Assembly: GCA_033816765.1 (NCBI GenBank)
Contig: CM066295.1
Span: forward strand, 1,488,001-1,552,000
DNA: 64,000 nucleotides
Origin: Nothopassalora personata
Taxonomy: Eukaryota; Ascomycota; Dothideomycetes; Mycosphaerellales; Mycosphaerellaceae
Reading direction: 5' to 3'
Below the pieces are notes generated by a model that saw only the letters and a program-made list of their open reading frames with translations, did no database searches and was not told the origin of the DNA. Shown one piece after another: positions 22,085-33,962 of this stretch. The position numbers and the translations under genes were made by a program. The number at the start of each line of letters is the position of its first letter. The first letter of the stretch is position 1.

Positions 22085-22970
22085 TTATAGGCGGCAAAGA
22101 GATTCGTACAGACAGGACATTGGTTTCTCAACTTTTTCTCTTACCTTCAAGCCTCTCTCATCCAACGGACGATGCCGCCACGGTCCTTTCCCCACCATAA
22201 ACTTCGTCCACTCCTCCGAGCCATCCTTAATCCTACTCACAGAATCCTCCACAGTCGTTCCCACATCCCTCACCCAATCCGACATGGCGTTCAGCATAGA
22301 GCTCGTCACAGCACTACTCCCATCAAGCTCATCCAGAAACTCCGGCTTCGTCTCGAGATAGGATGCACCAACTCCTGCGCTAGCAAACGTCTCAACGGCG
22401 ACGAAGGATCTGCTCCCTGGAATGCCGCTTTCGCAGCGGCATGGTCGATATCTTTCGTATCGGTCTCCTCTGGTAGGTTTAGCATAATTGCATCTTGAAG
22501 TGACGGGGATTGAGTCTTTGGATCCGAGGAGCCAGCAGCGGAGTAGCTAGCTGAAGTTGGAAATGGAGAGGATGGTGAGGTCTACTAGATTCTGTGCGGA
22601 ATTGGGCCAAGGTTTGCGTGGTGATATCACCGGTAGAGGAGGAATTTTTGCAGGGTTTGAAAGGTGTCGTCTGGGGAGGTGAGGATTCCCTCCTTAGCGT
22701 TCATGCCGGGGGTATTGGTTCTTGAGGGCTTTGGCGAAGTATGTGGAGGTGTTTCAGAGGGTGAATTTGGAGATTTGGAAAGTCGATGCTTGGTTGCCGG
22801 TGGCGATGACGATTCTCAGTACGCGGGCTATTCCTGAGGGTGCTGTGTTGTGTTAGCTTGGCCATGGAGGGTACATGATCATGCTGTCGGACCAAGCTTA
22901 CTCGATGAAACGTTCCAGATCGTCTATTGCTGCTTTCCTTAACTGGGGAAGCGGTTGCTGGCGCTGTCAT
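22085..22970 (-). pseudogene. Protein-like locus with several frame breaks; decayed gene or unresolved multi-exon gene
   Basis: Several protein-like stretches follow one another on the minus strand in different frames. From ATG at 22970 comes MTAPATASP, then in another frame LRKAAIDDLERFIE, and after a GTAAGC...CAG intron, GIARVLRIVIATGNQASTFQ. That frame meets TGA, but related-looking sequence continues (NTSTYFAKALKNQYPRHE). Further on are GILTSPDDTFQTLQKFLLY and DAIMLNLPEETDTKDIDHAA. The last stretch, ETKPEFLDELDGSSAVTSSM through KGPWRHRPLDERG, is in yet another frame. Only some changes fall at usable splice sites. Single-base losses or a nonsense change would explain the rest. No family is recognised. 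Confidence 0.4.
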
Positions 22971-23744
22971 GGTTGGTTCCAGAGCTATGAGCAGAGATTG
23001 GTTCGTGTGCGTCGGTCACGATGTGTATATAGGTGGTGAGACAAAGGGATTCGATGCGCAGCAAGCGTCGCCGCAAAGGAGATGGTGGGTCCCGAATCGT
23101 TGCTAGAGTATGCCGCCAGCGTATGCAAGCGATTGCTGCAAAAGAGCTGTGGAGCTTTGTTGTTGATGAGCTGGTAGTTTCGACAAGGACTTTCTTGTTC
23201 CTGAGACTGCTACAGCCATTCCCCTGACGGCCATTCTGTACGTCTTCACAGCCGACACAAGGACCAAAGCCGGTCTGAGATCAGCCTAGCCTCTCTTGTT
23301 TCCAGGGGCATACCACGATACGTCTCCACCAACCAGATTTATTCAGGTGAATATTGCTTTCTGGGGAGCTGTTCTGGTCAAGCGTGGCGACGACACCACC
23401 TCGTGTCGTGCAACTACTGTGTCACGCTGCTAGCAAACATTGTTATGTCAGAAGCTACAACACTCGCTTGGCGCCTGTCTTCGACAACCTCTCAAGGCAC
23501 GGCAGACCCATACGAAACGAGGTCTTCTCTGTTCGGCGGTTGGCAGCAACACAGCACATGCTTCGAAGCTAAAGTAGTCGTGCCGCGTGGCAAGTAGTCT
23601 CATCGTCTCAATAGATGTGCGACGTGGTGCGTGTATAAGTTTCGGACTGTGGACTCCTGGTGCTGGTAGTAGTAATTGGGTCTGCGATACTGTTAGCAAC
23701 TGTCATCCCAAACAAACATCGACCCCTCCCATAAGGTCAGAACC
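22971..23744. other. Intergenic, about 770 bp
   Basis: No supported gene. A TATAAG motif at about 23634 and a CA-rich leader precede the small secreted-protein ORF at 23745. Confidence 0.4.
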
Positions 23745-24029
23745 ATGAAGGCCACCATACTTGCCTTGACAACCACCGCGTCCCTGGCCATTGCGGTAGG
23801 GATATCATTTCCGTTACTTTCCCATGCTAATATTCGAGAGGCTCCTATGAGTCGTCACGATGGCTACATCGCCAGCGAGACAAGATCCGACAAGTCCATG
23901 GCCATCGACAGAGCTGAGCTGGCTGTCCCGAGACCTTCGCCTATGGTGGCGGATGGGCCTGTTTCTGCAAAGCGTCGACGCTCTCGGGTAGCACGTGGAG
24001 ATATATTGACAGGATGTGTAATCCAATAG
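23745..24029 (+). CDS. Putative small secreted or membrane-anchored protein, 94 aa
   Basis: The ATG sits in a good context (gaaccATGaag) with a TATA-like motif about 110 bp upstream. The first about 28 residues (MKATILALTTTASLAIAVGI...) are hydrophobic after one Lys and look like a signal peptide or anchor, ending near SHA. The mature part is polar, carries one Cys and a basic KRRRSR patch, and ends CVIQ. CVIQ resembles a C-terminal CaaX box, but on a secreted protein that would be coincidence. No homologue is recognised. Confidence 0.4.
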   Translation: MKATILALTTTASLAIAVGISFPLLSHANIREAPMSRHDGYIASETRSDKSMAIDRAELAVPRPSPMVADGPVSAKRRRSRVARGDILTGCVIQ

Positions 24030-24116
24030 TTGAGCCGGAAGGGGGGCGTATCGATTGCTTCATATACACATATATATATTTTTCCTTCACACTTGAGGGC
24101 CTCGATTCCTTTCATG

Positions 24117-25250
24117 TCACCTCCCAAAATCTCTCCCCGCCCTTTCCTCCCCATCCTCCTGCAACTCATGCGCCGGCGCATACCCCTCCCCTCTCCTCAA
24201 CTTCGGATTTGGATGCGTATCATCCATCCCGCCCAAACTCGTATACCCCATATCATAAAGCTCACAGTATTCCACCTCCAACTCCTTAATAAACGTCCAA
24301 ATCTCCCTATAATGCCAGTCTATCACTGGATGAATCCTCATGAAATCTGGCCATCCGTGGTCCGTCCGGTCGAAATAGGTCAAGTTGGCGCCGTGAGGGT
24401 CGTTCCGACGGGTTCCGACGAAGATGGCCTTGACGGAGGGGGCATCGGAGAGGTAGGCGGTGAAGGCGGCGCGCATGGGGAGAGAGTAGCGGGCAAGGGA
24501 GAGGTGGTATTTTTGGACGCTGTGGTCGACGAAGGAGGTTACGGAGGGGAATGTGTTGGGCGTTACGATGTAGACGGAGCGGAGGGAGGACGGGAGGGCG
24601 AAGGCTCGGGATTGCGGTGGAGGTCGGGAGCCGTTGGGTTGTTGCTGGCCGTTTGGGAGACCGGTGTCGAGAGGCTCGTGAGGTTGGCCTGTGGAGTGGG
24701 TGTGGAGGGCGGCGAGGTAGAGGACTAGGAGGACTAGGCAGTCTTTCCCGCCGTTGTAAGAGAAGGAGAGGGCATCTAGGCTGTTGTATGCAACCATTAG
24801 CACGGAGGTTTTCCTTCCGGCAAGCCTGCGATGTATAATGATATCTACTCACCTATACCTCTCCAAGGCCTCCCCAATAACGCCCAGACTAATCCTCGTC
24901 TGCCTCTGCACCTCCCTTATCCTCTCCGTCTCCGGCTCCCTCGCCAACAGCTCATACACCCTCTTGTGTATCCTTTCACATTGCTCTGCCAAAGACTGCG
25001 TCGGCTTGATCTCGTCCTTCAGCGGGAGTGCTGTTGCTTTCGCCGAGGTCCCCTCATCGCTGCGCATTGCCGAGATTGGATTTTGTAGGCATGTAGTGAA
25101 CGTGGAAAGGCGAGTCGAGGAGAGGGGACCGGTGCTGTTACGAGCGCATTGTCTGTACAACAAACGAGCTGAAGTCAGCATGGATGATGGAGGAGGGAAG
25201 ATATCCGAAGTCGACGACATCGGGACACTGATGCCGCTCGAGCATGACAT
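24117..25250 (-). CDS. FAD1: FAD synthase (FMN adenylyltransferase), PAPS-reductase fold (two exons)
   Basis: Transfers AMP from ATP to FMN to make FAD. Model: exon 1 is 24853-25250 and exon 2 is 24117-24780, giving 353 aa. The 72-nt intron has GTGAGT, GCTAAT and AACAG and splits a Ser codon in phase 2, so the junction reads ERYSLDALSFSYNGGKD. The nucleotide-binding SYNGGKDCLVLL loop is at about 140-151, the FAD1 signature GTRRNDPHGANL at about 255-266, then WPDFMRIHPVIDWHYREIW and MGYTSLGG. The first 61 residues before M62 are not needed for the fold. From M24 they are rich in Ser, Arg and Thr and low in acids, like a mitochondrial presequence. Confidence 0.92.
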
Positions 25251-25480
25251 TGCAGTGAAGTGGGGGCGACGATGCGGGGCTGAGATGTGACAGGGTTGGG
25301 TTGGTATGGAACGGTATCGAAGGAGAATGGGAAATCTATGATATGATCATACATCTCTATATGCAGCATGAGACGACAGTCTCTGTGAGAGACTGCATAT
25401 ATGCTGTTCTCCTCCGAACTTGAATGCCGAACGGGCATCGACGCCTCGGACAGCAAGCCGGGATTCAACAACCCGGATGC

Positions 25481-28400
25481 TTACACCTCGCACAATCCAG
25501 GAGCACAATCCACCATGTCGCCCTGCTCCGGCCGACCCTCCAACAACCTGACCGGACCATCTCCGTCCACTCTACAATCACACCGGTACTTTGCGCGGTA
25601 CTCGAACGGTGCCAATCCATCCAGTTTCTCAATAGCCTTGTTCGCGGCCCTCAGTCTGGCATACCGACCTGACTTTCCACTGCTGTGGACAACGATCTGA
25701 TCGTGAATCATGACGACCGCCACGACGTCCTTCGTCTCCATTCCATCCACGCTTGGTAGCTCCTTCGCCATCAAGCGATAGTCCATGCAACCGAAGGTAG
25801 TCTGTAGCATGTTATGCAGGTGTGTGCATGGGTGGTTATTTGCGAAGGTGTCGTAAATTCTCATGTCCTCGAAGAACCAGAGTACGTGCTCGTCGAAGAA
25901 CCGCTGTACTTCGCCATAGTTGAAGTCTGAGTCGATGAAAAGGGCACCGATGTAGGCTTCGACGATGTCAGGGAGACACTTTGGTGGGTCGCTAACTGTC
26001 GTCCAATAGTCCCTGCTATCACCAGCGACGCCCTTGGCTTCGAGCAGCTCAGTCGCATACTCACGAACTTGGGATTCCAGCTTGGCGTGGTGGTGACGAA
26101 GATGCTTGTGGAAGCCAATGCTCACACAAAGTGCTCCAAGGAACTTGTTCGACACCATGGCCATCTTGTGTTCGGTGAGCCACTGCGGGTCCTTGTCTGG
26201 GTACTTGTGGAAGAGGTAAGTGATGCTCGCCATGTCAAGGAGTGCATCGCCCAAAAACTCCAAGCGTTGGTAGTTCGGCACCTTCTCGTACATGAAGGGC
26301 AACGAAGGGTGCACGAAGGCCGAGTAGAGCAGTCTCGGATACTGAAAGCGGTAAGCATGCTCGAGCTCGACCTTGTCCACCAGATCTTTCTGTACAGCAG
26401 TAGCGTCTGCGACTTGGTAGGCTGGCTTGACATACGCCGCTTTGTAGTCGTCCCAAGTCAGCATTTTGTGGTCATCGTTGTTGACGAGCTTCGTGACGCC
26501 GCGTATGGCATTCTCCCAGTGTTCGGGCTGCCACGCACCTGGACGGTCGTGGGTGATGAAAGCAGCGCCGATGAGCGCTTCACAGACATCTGCAATGGTC
26601 TTCTCGCCAAGTGCATGATCTCGAGCTTCGTGCATCATCACTTTCCCTTCGCCTTTGGCGACACCAGTACCCGCAAGTAGCTTCATACCTTCGGGATACC
26701 ACAACCGCCGATTGAAGGCCAAGCTGCGGATGTATTCGTAGAGCTTGAGCTCCACAGCGGTCTGAAATAGGTTCTTGTTGCAGAGCATTAGCATGCGGCG
26801 GACGTGGAACTCGAATTCATTCTCATTTGGGTTCAAGATGAATGTCGACAAGGTTGTGGCTGTCTTGAGGAATGTGTCGCCGATGAATTCGAGTCGTTCA
26901 TAGTTCTCGCCCATTCCGCATTGGAAGTTTACGCGCTCTTCGACTTCATGCTCGCCTGAGTTGTCAGAGTCTTTTGTAAATGCGGCAAGCGCAAGCTCAG
27001 CACCACAGTCGACGCCGACAATGTCGCAGCCTTCCCGGCAGATCAGATGTGACTCGAACCGATATATGATCGCTGGCCAGATGAAGAACGATGCTGCAAT
27101 CTCTGGCGTTAAGGTCGAGATGCGCAGTGGTTCTACGCAAAGAAACGCCTTCGTGACCTGTTTGGTCTCCTTTAGCTCCGGAGGCGCAAGCATGTTCTTG
27201 CGTGCTGTCAAAATCTTTTCTACTTCGACAACCGGCTGCTGTCGTGACCAAGTCGCATATCTTTCCTGCCGAGCTTTCTTCCATAGACTGATGCTGTAGT
27301 CGAGGATTGTGCCAGTGAACTTGGACTTGGCAACTCCATCAGGGATAGGATCTGTTGCTTTCTTGGACGGGTCCACGCCTTTTGAGTAAAACTTTCGACT
27401 ACCGTCCCATACATCGACCAGGAACAGGCCCGATAGATCCTCGATGGGCATGTCCGGGGTCCACTTGCGCTCGTCAACAGTGAACACATCGTCCAAGAGG
27501 GCCCAGTCGATGATCGAGTTCGGATCGATGTCTGCAACCTTCCCGTTGTCCTCATGGTATTTGGAGAGCTCCACGATTGCAGGTGCTAGCCAGTACGACA
27601 TCTGGGGACTGTCCTCTTCGTACGTCTTGCTGAATACATCCTCAAAGACACGTAGTGTGAACTTGGTGAATTGCGCCAGCTCGTCGTCAGTCAACACTAT
27701 CGGCCTTGTCAAGCTTCTCGAGACCACGGAAGTCTTACGACCGTCGTTCAAGTAAACTGAGAACGCCGGGAACTCGGGCATGGGCGATCTGGTCAGATAC
27801 GCGATCGACTGGTGTGGGCGTTCAAGACCGTTCGGAAAGTCGACGACCGTAACATATAGCTGGCTTGGTACGCTTCCTCGTTGCTCTGCCCAGATGCTTG
27901 GCTTCGAACGCATGCGATAGCCGCGCTGCTTCTTCATATCTATGGCCAATAGAGCGTTGCGCATGACCGGCAGCTTTTTGGTGTATACTGGCAGGAAGTT
28001 GCCGTCGAAGTAATCTAGTTTCCGCAATTCGATGCAAGCGTTGAACGCAGCAGAACGCTTTGCGAGGCCTTTCTTGGCACGAACAAGGCCAACAACTGAT
28101 TGGACTGGCGAATTGTTTGGAAGCATCACCTGAGAAGAAGAGTGTCAGCTATACTCGACAAGTGCGTGGTACTAACGTGGAAGTCGGCGTAACCAGTGGA
28201 GTGGAGCGCGTCGGGCAACGCAATACTCCAACACCTACACCACTGTCTGAGGCACCGCTTCAAGCCTGGTACCCTTCAATACGTACCTCTGCTTGAAATT
28301 TCTGGCCACGAGCCTGGACTTCATACGTTGGATGTTGCGGCTCGTCGCTGTCGGTGGGTATCGCAGAAACGAAGTTGGCGATGTAATTCAATGCATTGCC

Positions 28401-30491
28401 GTAGGTCAGCTTGGCCCCAGTCGTGGGCTCAATGCGAACCTGGATTTCTCTTTCCTTGTCCAGTAGCGCTTCCAGATGGTCCTGGTTGCCCTGCAATTTT
28501 CGATCTTCAGGCAGCTGGTCGCAGAACCTGCGCATGCTATTCTCTTGCCAACGCACCTCGCCGAAAGTCTGCTGATGGGAACAATTGCCATTCTCAAGCA
28601 TGTGAATGAACTTGGAATGCTGATTCCTCGCACGTCCACGTGACTGTACGTACTGGATCATGGTGTTGTACATGTCGAACCGAATAACCAGATTGCAGTC
28701 TGGCACATCGAGCCCTTCTTCGGCGACGGAGGTGGCAAACAAGCAATTCAGTTTTCCCCTCCTGAAGTCGATCAGCGTCAGGACCTGTTGCCGAAACGAG
28801 AATGAGTCCTCATCGATCCTGCCACCATTTGAGCCCACCAAGAAGTGACCGCGCATGTGGACAGACCCAACATGTCCGCGAAGCATCTTATACAGGCTAT
28901 GCAATAGACGTGCTGTGTATCGCCTGTCCACAAACACAATCGCACGGTGATTCGACTCGCGTTCGAATTGCATCCGAAGATAACGGTCGAGTTGGCGGAC
29001 TTTTGAGCTCAGATCCCGCGTCCAGGAAAACCTGTCGAGAACGTGAGACTGCTGTTGAATGTAATGAGTCGCCGCCCGAATGTCTTTCACCTATACAGCA
29101 GGGCATTAGTCAAGCTCAAACACCAAGTGCCATCAACAACTGCTGCTAAGCTGAGGATGCCGCGCGCAGATGTCAGACAGTAGACCTCTTCTGCCCTTCG
29201 GAGTAACTCACAGCATCGTCCAGTTCGGCCACCTTCTGATGACCTTTACGCGCGTGCCACTTCTTCTCGACCTCGACCTCGTACTTTTTAGACTTTTCGG
29301 GCAAGAAGGCGTGAAGAAGGAAGGCGTCCGCGCACCAACGGCCAAGATGACGAGCCACCTCCGCAGCACGCTGGAAGCATGGTGCGAACACTTCGATGTG
29401 TCCGAAACGTGACTCCATGTCCTTCAGTAAAGGTGTCTTGGGGCAGGTTTGTGACAAGGCATCGTAAGTCAAGGTTTCTTCAACTGGGCGCTTGATGGCT
29501 TCCGCAAGACTCATATCCTGAGTTGTGGCAATTTTGCAGTCTAGGAGGCTTTCCAATTCTGATGCAGCTTGAATCACATCGACCTTGGCATCTATGGGGC
29601 TTGCAGTCATGCCAAACACACGAGGTCGCACCTCACGTGGTTCGGGTATATAGAAGTCTTTGATGATTCTGTTTCGGTCAGCAATGGACTGGCGGAATAA
29701 GGAGGTATTCATGAGCAAACCTTGCGTATGCGTGGTTCTTCTTCGTGTGGTGAGCTTCGTCGAATATGAGCAGATTGATCTGCTTCATGGTCAAGAAGCT
29801 GCGAGATAGGCATTGGAACAAGATCTCCGCAGTGCACACCACGACCTTGTTCTCATGAAATATCTGCGTCCAATGTGATGCAGAACATCGATCGACGTTA
29901 TCGGCACCGCACAGTCGTGTGACTTTGTGGTCCAAATTGCATTCAAGGACCGAGAACTGCTGATAGACAAGGGTTACAGATGCAACGAGGAAGAACGAGA
30001 TCTTCGGGGGATGGCCAGCGGCTCGCCTCTCAATCTCATTGTCGAGAACCCATCGAAGAAGCAAGACTGCAATGAGTGTCTTGCCAGATCCGGTATCGAG
30101 CACGGCGATGGTATTCTATCGTGTTGTTAGCGAAGCGCTTCGTGCAGTACATAGCTCGGATCATGCCGAGACGTACCTCTTGCTTGGCGCGCTCGAAAAG
30201 CTCGACTTGATATTCGCGCGGGTTCTTCACAAGTTGAGTACCTTTCTGCTGCTGGGCCAGGAGCGAGTGGATTGACTGCTGCTCGTCGACCTCCTCCTTC
30301 AGGCGGCCGTCTCTGGTCCTTGGCTTTCGTGCTTCCTCGCCAGCAGGACTGACGAGCCATGATTCGAATATGGCCTTTTGGGCGCGTCTCTTGAGTTGCC
30401 AAGTGTTGGCTGGCCCTGTCACCGGAACGTCTTCCTCATCGTCTGAGGCTACAGAACTACCATCGCGGTCTTCATCCTCCGCGTCTGGCAT
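25481..30491 (-). CDS. dcl1: Dicer-like protein 1, RNA-silencing endoribonuclease (five exons)
   Basis: Cuts long double-stranded RNA into small RNAs. Exons on the minus strand: 30177-30491, 29721-30115, 29212-29668, 28287-29090 and 25481-28129, with introns of 61, 52, 121 and 157 nt, all GT...AG with phases that agree. The product is 1539 aa. Helicase motif I is LDTGSGKT (111-118), motif II DEAH (224-227), then FGMTASP, FATSVAEEGLDVP and QSRGRAR. The dimerisation domain (NALNYIANFV) lies near 618. RNase IIIa (ERLEFIGDTFLK, ADVCEALIGAA) is near 1066 and RNase IIIb (QRLEFLGDALLD, PDIVEAYIGALF) near 1279. Both keep their acidic residues. The end carries a Cys cluster (YRCDCRVDG) typical of Dcl1 rather than Dcl2. 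The enzyme looks intact. Confidence 0.95.
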
Positions 30492-30820
30492 GGCGCGCCC
30501 ATTTGGCGCGATGGTGTTAGTGCTGCGTGCAGTAAGTGGGATGAAGCAAGCAAGCAGTGGTGGTGCTTAAGAGCAAAGGTGGTCAGGCTACATAGGTGCA
30601 TGCTCGCTTGCATGCATGTTGTTGTGTGTTGCTGAAAGATAGAACTAGCGTTTGCGTTTGCCGCTTTTGTAGCTGGCGGTGTTTTGGCGCGGCAAGGGCG
30701 GCCGGGCTGATCCCTGCACTTCGCCACGCGGGCTTGTGATGTTCGAGAAGAAGTGAGGATGAGATTAGCTTCACATCTCTCTTACCGTCACCTTCATACA
30801 ACAGATACGCGAATCACATC
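30492..30820. promoter_or_regulatory. Shared divergent promoter, dcl1 / TAP42 (329 bp)
   Basis: Only 329 bp separate the two start codons, which face apart. The region has short GCAAGC and TTTGCG-type repeats. I see no clear TATA box for either gene. Confidence 0.55.
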
Positions 30821-31885
30821 ATGGGAGAGGAACCACGGAGCTTGCGATCTGCATATGCCGAGGCAGAGTCGAAACGAAGCAGCATCGAGAACAGCCTCGA
30901 CAGCAACTCGGAAACATTTCAGGACAATCTGCTTGCTGCGATTCAGCTGTATGAGCAGTGCGTCACGATCGCAGATCACATCTCGCTGTTCAGCCCGAAC
31001 GAAAGCCTCGAAGACATCGCCTCGACCGATTTGCAATACCTACTGCTCAACTACCGCATCGCTGAACTAGTCCTACGAATTCATGGATTCGAGCAGCGCA
31101 AGGCCAATCTTCAGCGAGCTCAAAGGAGCTATGAGAAGTACTTGAAGCAGCTGGACGACTACGATATCCTTTCGAAAGACGATGCGAAGCTCCTCGAGCA
31201 ATACCGCGAATCGCCTACCTCGTTCTCCACTACCTCCACCACCGACCCAGCATCGAGGAGAGATGTCAAGATCAAGCGATTCAAGGAAGAGAAGGCGCTG
31301 AAGCAGAAGCTCGAGTATCTGCGACAGAATCCAAAAGCAATCGAGAACGACGACAGCGTGTACCGTGAGATGCAGCTCACGAACATTGAGTACTGCACAC
31401 ATCAGACTTTTGCCTCCCTCGAGTCGATAGCACAGGAACTACACATCTTATCTCTCGCCCCACCTGCACCTCCCCCCGACCACATACAACAGCCGCATGA
31501 TGTTCGCGACAGGACGAGACAGCGCGATGGGTATAGCGAGCGACTCGACACACACCATCTCTCGGCTGGTCTCAAAAGTCCACTACTGGACAAGAACGGC
31601 AAACCACTGCGGCCGTTCACCTTGACGAGCAAGAGGACGGAGTTCAAAGACGGGGTGTTCCGACCGGATCATAGCTTGCCCACTATGAGCATTGACGAGT
31701 ACCTGGAAGAGGAGAGGAAACGAGGTGGCATGATAGATGGCGGTGGACCACAGAGTCAAGTGCAGAAGATTGTGGATGAGGATGACTATGATCTAGCGGA
31801 TCAGGAGACTATGAAGGCGCGGGAGTGGGACGAATACGTCGAAGCGAATCCGAAGGGCAGTGGGAACACCATCAACCGAGGATGA
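30821..31885 (+). CDS. TAP42: Tap42/alpha4-like PP2A-associated protein
   Basis: A single exon of 354 aa, the usual length for the family. Tap42 binds the catalytic subunits of PP2A-type phosphatases and is controlled by TOR in the cytoplasm. The N-terminal two thirds are alpha-helical, TPR-like (AIQLYEQCVTIADHISLFSP, DLQYLLLNYRIAELVLR), with the conserved basic KIKRFKEEKALKQKLEYLRQ at about 150-170. The C-terminal part has the family's PFTLTSKR and a conserved segment (FRPDHSLPTMSIDEYLEEER), followed by an acidic WDEYVEANPKGSGN tail. The start codon context is good and no intron is needed. Confidence 0.93.
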   Translation: MGEEPRSLRSAYAEAESKRSSIENSLDSNSETFQDNLLAAIQLYEQCVTIADHISLFSPNESLEDIASTDLQYLLLNYRIAELVLRIHGFEQRKANLQRAQRSYEKYLKQLDDYDILSKDDAKLLEQYRESPTSFSTTSTTDPASRRDVKIKRFKEEKALKQKLEYLRQNPKAIENDDSVYREMQLTNIEYCTHQTFASLESIAQELHILSLAPPAPPPDHIQQPHDVRDRTRQRDGYSERLDTHHLSAGLKSPLLDKNGKPLRPFTLTSKRTEFKDGVFRPDHSLPTMSIDEYLEEERKRGGMIDGGGPQSQVQKIVDEDDYDLADQETMKAREWDEYVEANPKGSGNTINRG

Positions 31886-33962
31886 GAAGACTGGCATAGC
31901 GCGGCCTGAACTCCCACGAGTAGCGCATGGAGAGGCCTAGCTGCAATTCAAACAATCACTGGTGTAGCTCTATACCACGAGCTGCCGTCTGATGGCGGTT
32001 GAACGTCCACCATGGGACCAAGACCTGCATATGATCCTCTTTCGAGCTCCATGGCATACAACGCCGCTCGAGGTGACAGCGGATCTTTTGGTGTGTAAGT
32101 GCCCGAGACCTTACCTAGCATGGGTACGACTTTCTCCTGCCGCGAGGCTTAGGCGTCGAAGCATGATCGCCCAATGTGGGATCTGCATTGTATGATAGAC
32201 AGATTGTGACGAAATCAATCAGAATCCATGCCATCAAGTGCACTTGACGAGGATCGGGAGGTGAGCTCTTCTGGTTTCGCTGCAGCGGCGTGAGCGGGAG
32301 CATCTACGCGGATCATTATTTGCAAGCCTAATCGCTTACAGTCACCTTTCAGCTTCGATCGTAATCCAATGTATTCCCTGTTGTAGCCAACCGGAGGTCC
32401 GAAGAGGCCTGTTGAACACTACCGGTTGTGTTTCAAGGCCTCGACAGGACGGACGCGCGCGCACCATCAACCCCTACAACACCTCGGTCTGCAATTAATG
32501 ATGTGGTCAAAGAGGCGAATCAAACTCTGGAGATCCGGTGGATTACGATCGGGCCCAGGATACTGTCTGTATAGACGCCGACGTAGCACGCAGCGTGGGG
32601 TGATTCGCACATCTTGTGTGACTGGAACTCAGTGATGTACCGTGTAGACTATAGTTGTGAGGGTTCGAGGTTCTGCGTTTGGGAATGTGGCAACAATCCT
32701 GGCTGGACATGAAGCTTGAGTCGCAGATGCTCGACCGTCTTCTTTGGGCTGAGTGTTGTACTGAGACGTCGAGAAATGGCTCTCTTGGGCATGACCGTGG
32801 GTTTGACAATGTGAGATCGGATTGCGAGACGCTGGATGTGGCTGCAGTGTGTTTGGTCCTCGATCGAGCATCGAGTCATCGACAACGCCTGCAGTCGGTC
32901 CGGGCTGGCGTTGCTCTTCCGCTGCATGGAGACGCCGCGTGTAGGGCCGGCCGTGGAGACGCGCGCCGGATGTCATCTCTGTGATGTCTCTGTGACGGCT
33001 TCAGCGTTGAGTCTCATCAGTTTCTGTGGCTGGTGTTGAGCATGTCCTCGAGGATCTCGCAGCCGAGGTGCAGTGGCTCGGTCTTGATGTGTTAGTTCGA
33101 AGTAGGAGCTTGACTTCAACAAGTCAAACGTTTACTGCTGGCGAAGTCCACGAGGTACATGTTTAAAGGAAGAGACCAAGGCAGGATACCTCCTATATCA
33201 TGCAGCTCGTTGCTCGTCCTTCTCTAGCTGCGGTCTCGACGCCGAGTTGATCGTCTCCGATGGGATGGTCTAGGAAGCGAAAGCATGGGATACGAGATGT
33301 CGTCCCAAGGCATCACAGCATTGGCAGCCTCGCTTCCGTTTCAGATGTCTGCTCATGCAGCTGGGCGAACGCGGGCCCTGTCAGGCTTCCTCCGGAGGGA
33401 TATAGCACAGAATGGTGAACCAACCCTGTTGCGTGCTGTGAAATGTGGCTTTCCCACCAATCCGGACATCTGCCCTTTTCGCCTGTGCAAAAGGGTGCAC
33501 TCGTTATCTTCACCACCAATGACCTCAATGCTCAACGCAATCACCGATGTCACGTCTCGCGTTGATGGTGACTCAGATGAGCGGCTGTGGGGCATTTCCG
33601 TGCCGCACGCAAGAAGCTCACAGCAGGTGGAAAGCTTTTTGCTGCTGCGATAGTCCTGTAGGTCCTGTAGAATCTACACAGGCTTGCCGGCAGACTCATC
33701 ATGCAGGTCCCGATGCTTGCGGCCCTTCTTTTCATCAACCTATAGGATGACGCTTGTTTCCCTTGTCGTTTGATCTGGACGCGAGCATCCACCGTCACAC
33801 GCGTGCCAATGCTTCAATGTGCGGGAGGTGGTATTCCAGCAGAGCCAACACACGAACAGACATGAATATCAGCGCTAGTACCTGACACCGTCCCCGGCCG
33901 TAGACCCGGAGCAGCATCCTGCAAACCCACCACAGTCTCGCCGACCAGCTGCAGACTAGAAC
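31886..33962. other. Intergenic, about 2.1 kb, no supported gene
   Basis: Frames up to about 120 codons occur on both strands but overlap each other and lack protein-like composition. The right end is the TSC1 upstream region. Confidence 0.45.

Noticed and set aside
24030..24728. 232-codon plus-strand frame antisense to FAD1
   Set aside because: Gly/Val/Arg-rich translation mirrors the FAD1 codons and has no family features.
32629..32976. 115-codon minus-strand frame and its overlapping frames
   Set aside because: Three overlapping frames of similar length in a region without other gene signals. Treated as chance.
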